64,000 nucleotides of DNA. Origin: an uncultured Gemmiger sp. (GTDB lineage: Bacteria; Bacillota; Clostridia; Oscillospirales; Ruminococcaceae). Below are positions 59,083-64,000 of this stretch, piece after piece. The first letter of the stretch is position 1; the number at the start of each line of letters is the position of its first letter. Both the position numbers and the translations under genes were made by a program. Where the stretch lies: positions 18,302 to 82,301 of the forward strand of contig CALXBE010000008.1 in assembly GCA_944386495.1 (NCBI GenBank), read 5' to 3'. The notes under the pieces are model-generated. The model saw nothing but the letters and a program-made list of their open reading frames with translations, made no database searches and was not told the DNA's origin.

Positions 59083-60891
59083 TCAGTCGTCGCTGTCCAG
59101 CTTGAGGACGGCGGTAAAGGCTTCGCTGGGAAGCTGTACGGTGCCCAGCTGGCGCATCTTCTTTTTGCCTTCCTTCTGCTTTTCCAGCAGCTTCTTCTTA
59201 CGGGTAATGTCGCCACCATAGCACTTGGCAAGCACATCCTTCCGGAGAGCCTTGACGGTCTCCCGGGCAATGATTTTGCCGCCCACGGCGCCCTGAATGG
59301 GAACCTCGAACATCTGACGGGGAATATTCTCCTTCAGCCGCTCGCAGAGCTTCCGGGCCTTGGCGTAGGCACTGTCGGTAAATACGATCATGCTCAGGGC
59401 ATCCACCATCTCTCCGTTGAGGAGGATGTCCAGCTTGACCAGCTTGCTCTCCTGGAATCCCTTCATCTCATAGTCGTAGCTGGCGTAACCCCGGCTCCGG
59501 CTCTTGATGGCATCAAAGAAATCGTAGACGATTTCGCCCAAAGGCAGTTCATAGTGCAAGTCCACCCGCACATCGTCCAGGTATTTCATGTTGATCAGCT
59601 TGCCCCGGCGCATCTGACAGAGATCCATCAGACTTCCCACATATTCGTTGGGAGTGTAGATGTGGGCATCCACATAGGGCTCTTCCTGCTTGGCAATCCG
59701 GCTGGGGTCGGGATAGTTGGTGGGGTTGGAAATGGTGATGACCTCGCCGGTGGTCAGGGTGATCCGGTACTCTACGCTGGGAGCGGTGGTGATAAGGTCA
59801 AGGTCAAATTCCCGCTCCAGCCGCTCGGTGATGATTTCCATGTGGAGCAGCCCCAAGAATCCGCACCGGAATCCAAAGCCCAGGGCCACACTGGTTTCCG
59901 GTTCGTAGCTGAGGCTGGCATCATTGAGCTGCAGCTTTTCCAGGGCATCTTTCAGGTCGGGGTACTTGGCGCCGTCAGCAGGGTAGATGCCGCAGAACAC
60001 CATAGGCTTTACGGCGCGGTACCCGGGCAGGGGCTGGGCAGTGGGATTGGAGGCCAGGGTGACGGTGTCGCCCACCTGGGTGTCCCGGACTGTCTTGATG
60101 CTGGCGGTCAGGTAGCCTACCTGACCTGCCTGGAGTTCTCCGGTGGAAATCAGCTCGGTGGCTCCCATGTGGCCTACCTCTACCAGCTGGAAGGTGGCAC
60201 CGGTGCTCATCATCTTGATGGTGTCCCCGGCCCGTACAGTGCCCTCCATCACCCGGATGTAGACGATAACCCCTTTGTAGCTGTCGTAGACACTGTCGAA
60301 AATCAGGGCTTTCAGAGGGGCGTTGGGGTTACCCTTGGGGGCGGGAACTTCGGCTACCACCCGTTCCAGCACATCCTCGATTCCGATTCCCAGTTTGGCG
60401 GAAACCCGGGGGGCATCCAGACAGGGAAGACCAATTACATCCTCCACTTCATGAGCCACCCGGTCAGGGTCGGCGCTGGGAAGGTCGATTTTGTTGAGAA
60501 TGGGCACCAGCTCCAGGTCGTGCTCCAGAGCCAGGTAGGTGTTGGCCAGGGTCTGGGCTTCCACACCCTGGCTGGCATCCACCACCAGAACAGCACCCTC
60601 GCAGGCGGCCAGGCTCCGGCTCACTTCGTAGCTGAAGTCTACATGGCCGGGGGTGTCGATGAGGTTGAGCTGGTAGGTCTGGCCGTCCTTGGCAGTATAA
60701 TCCATGGTTACTGCCCGGGCCTTGATGGTAATGCCCCGCTCCCGCTCCAGCTCCATATCGTCCAGAAGCTGGTCTTCCATCCGCCGCTGGTCTACGCTGT
60801 GGGTCTTTTCCAGAATCCGGTCAGACAGGGTAGACTTTCCGTGGTCAATATGGGCAATGATACAAAAATTCCGAATATTTTCCTGATTCAA
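59083..60891 (-). CDS. lepA: Elongation factor 4 (LepA), TTG start
   Basis: A 602-residue translational GTPase that back-translocates or assists ribosomes under stress. G1 [19 protein letters not shown] and NKIDLP are present, and the LepA-specific C-terminal domain ends [20 protein letters not shown]. The first codon is TTG at 60891, 8 bases after AGGAGG; no ATG is near, and the protein then begins [16 protein letters not shown] as in homologues. It is third in the ttcA-alr-lepA operon, 19 bases after alr. Confidence 0.96.
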   Translation of the reverse strand: MNQENIRNFCIIAHIDHGKSTLSDRILEKTHSVDQRRMEDQLLDDMELERERGITIKARAVTMDYTAKDGQTYQLNLIDTPGHVDFSYEVSRSLAACEGAVLVVDASQGVEAQTLANTYLALEHDLELVPILNKIDLPSADPDRVAHEVEDVIGLPCLDAPRVSAKLGIGIEDVLERVVAEVPAPKGNPNAPLKALIFDSVYDSYKGVIVYIRVMEGTVRAGDTIKMMSTGATFQLVEVGHMGATELISTGELQAGQVGYLTASIKTVRDTQVGDTVTLASNPTAQPLPGYRAVKPMVFCGIYPADGAKYPDLKDALEKLQLNDASLSYEPETSVALGFGFRCGFLGLLHMEIITERLEREFDLDLITTAPSVEYRITLTTGEVITISNPTNYPDPSRIAKQEEPYVDAHIYTPNEYVGSLMDLCQMRRGKLINMKYLDDVRVDLHYELPLGEIVYDFFDAIKSRSRGYASYDYEMKGFQESKLVKLDILLNGEMVDALSMIVFTDSAYAKARKLCERLKENIPRQMFEVPIQGAVGGKIIARETVKALRKDVLAKCYGGDITRKKKLLEKQKEGKKKMRQLGTVQLPSEAFTAVLKLDSDD

Positions 60892-60910
60892 AGGGGTTTC
60901 CTCCTTGATT

Positions 60911-62092
60911 TTATAGTGTGGGGTCCAGATAGTCCAGAACTTCTGTTACTTTTCCCCCTTCCAGATAGACCCGGGGGACCCGGCGGTTTACCTGGGAGAG
61001 CACTTCATAGGTGATAAGGCCGGTTTTGGCGGCTACAGCCTCCACATCATCGCCGGCCTGGTTGGGACCGAAGAGAACGACTTCGTCTCCCAGTGCGGCA
61101 TCGGGAATGTGGGTCACATCCACCATCAGCTGGTCCATGCAGACCCGGCCCACTACCGGAGCAGCAACGCCCCGGATGGTTACCAGGCCCAGGTTGGAGA
61201 GCAGCCGGGGATAGCCGTCCGCATACCCCGCAGCCAGGGTGGCAATCCGCCCGTGGATGGGGCTTTGATAGGTCCGTCCGTAGCTGATGTACCGGCCGGG
61301 TTCCACAGTCTTAATGTGAGTGATGACAGATTTCAGGGTCATGACCTGCCGAAGCTGGGGCAGGGGAACCTGAGGACTGGGGTTGCAGCCGTACAGAATA
61401 ATGCCTGCCCGTACCATGCTGTACTGCCATTCGGGATGGAGTGCCTGGGCGGCGCTGTTACAGCAGTGGACGGTTTCCAGAGCCAGACCCCGGTCCCGCA
61501 GTTCTTTGACGGCCATGTCAAAGAGCATTTTCTGGGTGTCGGTGTAAGCACGGTCGGAATCCTGGGTGCTGTCCGCAGCGGAGAAATGCTGGAAGGCTCC
61601 GGTGATATGGAGCCCGGGCAGTCTGGCGGATTCCAGAATGGCCTGCCGTTCCCGGGCAAGGTCTCCCCGCAGGCAGAAGCCGATGCGTCCCATTCCGGTG
61701 TCCAGCTTGAGCTGGCAGTCCAGAGTAACCCCGGCTTCCACGGCAGCCTTGCTGGCGGCCTTGGCCCAGTCCAGACTGGGAAGGGCCAGGGTCAGATTAT
61801 AAGAGTGCATCTCAACGGCCAGGGCAGGGTCTGCATAGCCCAGAACCAGGATGGGCTGGGTGATTCCGCCTTTCCGGAGCCGGACCCCCTCCCGCAGGGA
61901 ACTGACGGCAAACCACTGAGCGCCGCAGTCCGACAGGGTACGGGCGACCATTAAATCTCCGTGGCCGTAAGCGTCCGCCTTGACCACTCCGCAGATGGGG
62001 GTGGAACCGGCCATTTTGGCCACCTCTTTGTAATTGTGCCGCAGGGCATCCAGGTCAATTTCGGCCCAGCAGTGTTTCTCAAATAATTTCAT
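60911..62092 (-). CDS. alr: Alanine racemase
   Basis: A 393-residue PLP enzyme making D-alanine for peptidoglycan. The PLP lysine is Lys38 in [11 protein letters not shown]; the second catalytic Tyr is in ISYGRTYQS; the C-terminal domain has [23 protein letters not shown] precedes the ATG. It overlaps ttcA by 14 bases. Confidence 0.95.
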   Translation of the reverse strand: MKLFEKHCWAEIDLDALRHNYKEVAKMAGSTPICGVVKADAYGHGDLMVARTLSDCGAQWFAVSSLREGVRLRKGGITQPILVLGYADPALAVEMHSYNLTLALPSLDWAKAASKAAVEAGVTLDCQLKLDTGMGRIGFCLRGDLARERQAILESARLPGLHITGAFQHFSAADSTQDSDRAYTDTQKMLFDMAVKELRDRGLALETVHCCNSAAQALHPEWQYSMVRAGIILYGCNPSPQVPLPQLRQVMTLKSVITHIKTVEPGRYISYGRTYQSPIHGRIATLAAGYADGYPRLLSNLGLVTIRGVAAPVVGRVCMDQLMVDVTHIPDAALGDEVVLFGPNQAGDDVEAVAAKTGLITYEVLSQVNRRVPRVYLEGGKVTEVLDYLDPTL

Positions 62093-62852
62093 AGGACTCC
62101 TCCTGAGAGTGTCTGGATTTCATCCTTCCCTGATGAACGGGAGCCCACCCGTCGATGCCGCTGTCCTGAAGAGCGGTGAGGGTTTTCTGCCGGAAGGCTT
62201 TATCCTTCCGGGCCATCTCCTCCACAAATTGTTTGGTGGATTCCCGGGTGGTACGGCCGTCTACAGGGCAGCGGCTTTTTACCACCGGAATCCCGGTTCG
62301 GGCCACGGCCCGGCGGATGTCGCTTTCCTGAGCCAGCAGGAAGGGACGGATCAGGGTGATCTCTTTTCGGGAAAGATAGGTGGCAGGACTGAAACAGCCT
62401 ATTCGCCCTTCCTTCCAAAGATTCATGTAAAAGGTTTCTATGGCATCGTCCAGGTGATGCCCCAGGGCTACTTTGTTGCATCCCAGTTCCTTGGCTTTGT
62501 TGTGAAGCATTCCTCGGCGGAACTTGGCACAGAGAGCGCAGGGGTTGGGCTCCTTCCGCTCCTCAAAAATGATCCGGCCAATGTCGGTGGGCTGAATGTG
62601 ATATTCCACATCCAGGAAAGCAAAGTATTCCACGAGAGGGGAGTAGTCGGTAGCCTGCCCTCCGAACTGAGGGTCCAGGGTCAGGGCCACCAGGGAAAAC
62701 TCCCGGCCCAGGTACCGCCGCAGGTGGGCCAAGGCTGTGACCAAAGCCACGCTGTCCTTTCCTCCTGATACACCTACACAGATCCTGTCTCCGGACTGTA
62801 TCATTTCATAGTCTTGTATGGCCTTACGGGCCAGCCCTTCCAGACGCTGCAC
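62079..62852 (-). CDS. ttcA: tRNA 2-thiocytidine biosynthesis TtcA-like protein (GTG start)
   Basis: A 257-residue PP-loop ATPase. ATP is bound by SGGKDS (residues 29-34). Fe-S or catalytic Cys are Cys106 and Cys109 (PCALCAKFRRG) and Cys195 (SRCPVDGRT), as in TtcA, which thiolates cytidine 32 of some tRNAs. The start is GTG at 62852, with AGGAGG 8 bases upstream. A TATAAT lies at 62885-62890 on the minus strand with a weak -35. It is first in the operon with alr and lepA. Confidence 0.88.
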   Translation of the reverse strand: MQRLEGLARKAIQDYEMIQSGDRICVGVSGGKDSVALVTALAHLRRYLGREFSLVALTLDPQFGGQATDYSPLVEYFAFLDVEYHIQPTDIGRIIFEERKEPNPCALCAKFRRGMLHNKAKELGCNKVALGHHLDDAIETFYMNLWKEGRIGCFSPATYLSRKEITLIRPFLLAQESDIRRAVARTGIPVVKSRCPVDGRTTRESTKQFVEEMARKDKAFRQKTLTALQDSGIDGWAPVHQGRMKSRHSQEESYEII

Positions 62853-62986
62853 CGCTTGTCCTCCTTCTGGTTGCTTTATAAGGTATTATAACAAATCTTC
62901 CCGGCAAAGTACACAAAAACCGAAACAAAATTTCTGGCAGAATGGCGGAACCGGAAGAACCCCGAATTTTTAAAATTGCCAAATTA

Positions 62987-63026
62987 GAAAACGAGAGATT
63001 AAAAGAGAAAACGAGAGATTAAAAGA
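62987..63026. repeat. Perfect 20-bp tandem duplication upstream of rplM
   Basis: The unit GAAAACGAGAGATTAAAAGA occurs twice in direct succession (62987-63006 and 63007-63026) in an A-rich non-coding stretch about 40 bases before the rplM promoter. Two copies only, so it is not a CRISPR. It may be a recent slippage product or an upstream activating element. Confidence 0.85.
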
Positions 63027-63064
63027 GCGATTTAAAAATAAATTAAAATGAAACGAAAAAAGTA

Positions 63065-63093
63065 TTGACTTTGCCATTCCCGTTGGATATAAT
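63065..63093 (+). promoter_or_regulatory. Promoter of rplM-rpsI
   Basis: TTGACT (63065-63070), 17-base spacer, consensus TATAAT (63088-63093). The A-rich region before it could act as an UP element. The leader of about 65 bases has a small GGC/GCC hairpin near 63111-63123 and could be autoregulated, but I cannot show it. Confidence 0.85.
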
Positions 63094-63164
63094 CAACTTG
63101 CTGTCAAAAAGCGGCGCTATGCCGTCTACCCGATAGAGAAGAAATTAAGTGGAGGAAAACCAAT

Positions 63165-63593
63165 ATGAGCACTACTTTGGTTAAGCCCGCACAGGTCGAG
63201 CGCAAGTGGTTCGTTATTGATGCAGCCGGCAAGCCCCTGGGCCGTACCGCTGCTAAGGCCGCTGTGCTGCTGCGTGGCAAGAACAAGGTCGATTACACCC
63301 CCAATGTCGACTGCGGCAACTTCGTAGTCATCATCAACACCGATAAGGCTGTTCTCACCGGCAAGAAGCTGGAGAAGAAGTACTATCGGACCCACTCCGG
63401 CTGGATCGGCGGTCTGAAGGAGACTCAGTACAAGACTCTCATGGCTGAGAACAGCGACAAGGCAATGTTCATTGCCGTTAAGGGCATGGTCCCCAGCAAC
63501 AGCCTGGGCGCAAAGGCTATGACCCGCCTGCACTGCTACAAGGGCGCTCAGCATAACCATGCTGCTCAGAAGCCCGAAGCAGTTGAAATTTGA
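63165..63593 (+). CDS. rplM: 50S ribosomal protein L13
   Basis: A 142-residue ribosomal protein. Typical features are WFVIDAAGKPLGRTAAKAA, LRGKNKVDYTPNVDCG and the C-terminal LHCYKGAQHNHAAQKPEAV. GGAGG precedes the ATG. It is followed after 18 bases by rpsI, the standard order. It is an early assembly protein of the large subunit. Confidence 0.97.
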   Translation: MSTTLVKPAQVERKWFVIDAAGKPLGRTAAKAAVLLRGKNKVDYTPNVDCGNFVVIINTDKAVLTGKKLEKKYYRTHSGWIGGLKETQYKTLMAENSDKAMFIAVKGMVPSNSLGAKAMTRLHCYKGAQHNHAAQKPEAVEI

Positions 63594-63611
63594 TAAGGGA
63601 GGCAATTGAAT

Positions 63612-64000
63612 ATGTACGAGTCCAAATCTTACTTCTACGGCACCGGCCGTCGTAAGCATTCTGTTGCCCGTGTTCGTGTCTACAACGGTACCGGTAAGAT
63701 CACCATCAACGGCCGTGACATCGACGATTACTTTGGTCTGGAGACCCTGAAGCTCATCGTTCGCAGCCCCATGGAGCTGACCAGCACTTCCGGCAAGTAT
63801 GACCTGGTAGTGCGGGTAGCTGGCGGCGGCGTTTCCGGCCAGGCTGGCGCTATCCGTCATGGCCTGTCCCGGGCTCTGCTCCAGGTTGACCCTGAGATGC
63901 GGCCCATCCTGAAGAAGGCTGGCTTCCTGACCCGCGATCCTCGTATGAAGGAGCGTAAGAAGTACGGCCTCAAGGCTGCCCGTCGCGCTCCGCAGTTCAG
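63612..64000 (+). CDS. rpsI: 30S ribosomal protein S9 (partial, cut by window end)
   Basis: The first 129 codons of S9, starting [20 protein letters not shown]. The [18 protein letters not shown] motif and the basic tail [18 protein letters not shown] are visible; only about the last two residues are missing. GGGAGG lies before the ATG. It is co-transcribed with rplM. Confidence 0.96.
   Translation, partial: MYESKSYFYGTGRRKHSVARVRVYNGTGKITINGRDIDDYFGLETLKLIVRSPMELTSTSGKYDLVVRVAGGGVSGQAGAIRHGLSRALLQVDPEMRPILKKAGFLTRDPRMKERKKYGLKAARRAPQF

Noticed and set aside
59077-61014. 645-codon open frame on the plus strand
   Set aside because: It is antisense to lepA and has no recognisable motif or ribosome site.
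62987-63026. CRISPR-like repeat
   Set aside because: Only two directly abutting copies and no spacer or cas gene.

Overview
The window looks like chromosome of an anaerobic Firmicute of the class Clostridia, probably a gut Oscillospiraceae-type organism. This is inferred, not proven. The signs are a complete Rnf operon in the order C-D-G-E-A-B, a transketolase split into two subunits, a T-box leader, a CIRCE heat-shock operator, an HrcA-type clpB promoter, strong GGAGG ribosome sites, and 17-bp-spaced sigma-A promoters. Coding DNA is moderately G+C rich. One gene near 13.4-15.5 kb is strikingly A+T rich and looks acquired.

Layout: 0-7.6 kb holds typA (cut by the window edge), a CBS/DRTGG family II pyrophosphatase, a small membrane protein divergent from a LexA-like S24 repressor, a radical SAM/DUF4130 DNA-metabolism pair, and an M20 dipeptidase. 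7.7-13.1 kb holds a 41-codon small gene and the six-gene rnf operon. 13.1-15.9 kb holds tRNA-Val, an A+T-rich EDxHD/Vsr-like nuclease with NUMOD1-like repeats, and a decayed stretch. 15.8-20.1 kb is a MarR regulator with a heterodimeric ABC exporter. clpB (minus) follows with CIRCE, then metY-metA, an exported trigger-factor-like lipoprotein (minus), malic enzyme and two-subunit fumarase.

29.4-32.8 kb is a tryptophan-transport operon. A T-box leader whose specifier loop reads UGG is followed by a 31-codon ORF containing Arg-Trp-Arg-Trp, and then by trpX-trpY-trpZ. 32.8-37.7 kb is on the minus strand. It has a GntR-controlled ABC exporter whose permease is frameshifted, then apbE, a DUF3783 gene and aroF. 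A previously unlisted 32-codon Phe/Tyr-rich leader peptide and a terminator hairpin precede aroF, which is classical attenuation architecture. 37.7-45.7 kb carries ybaK, rsuA, a CdaR-like regulator, ftsE-ftsX, an EnvC/CwlO-like M23 protein, a 31-codon membrane peptide, an S41 protease homologue lacking its catalytic lysine, and ksgA.

45.7-52.5 kb holds tRNA-Thr, split transketolase behind a structured leader, tRNA-Tyr, a PAP2 phosphatase, and a BlaI/BlaR1 pair with two operator dyads. 52.6-64 kb holds a CDF metal transporter, an aminotransferase, DUF1643, uridine phosphorylase, hemW, a BAX inhibitor-1 protein, a YcxB-like protein, the ttcA-alr-lepA minus-strand operon, and rplM-rpsI (rpsI cut by the end).

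Several parts appear to work together. ApbE could flavinylate RnfD and RnfG. FtsEX, the M23 protein and the S41 homologue form a cell-wall hydrolase control module. The aromatic amino acid genes show two RNA-level sensing schemes, a tRNA-Trp T-box and a Phe/Tyr leader peptide. The best candidates for something undescribed are the nuclease fusion, the two aromatic-rich small ORFs and the catalytically altered S41 protein.
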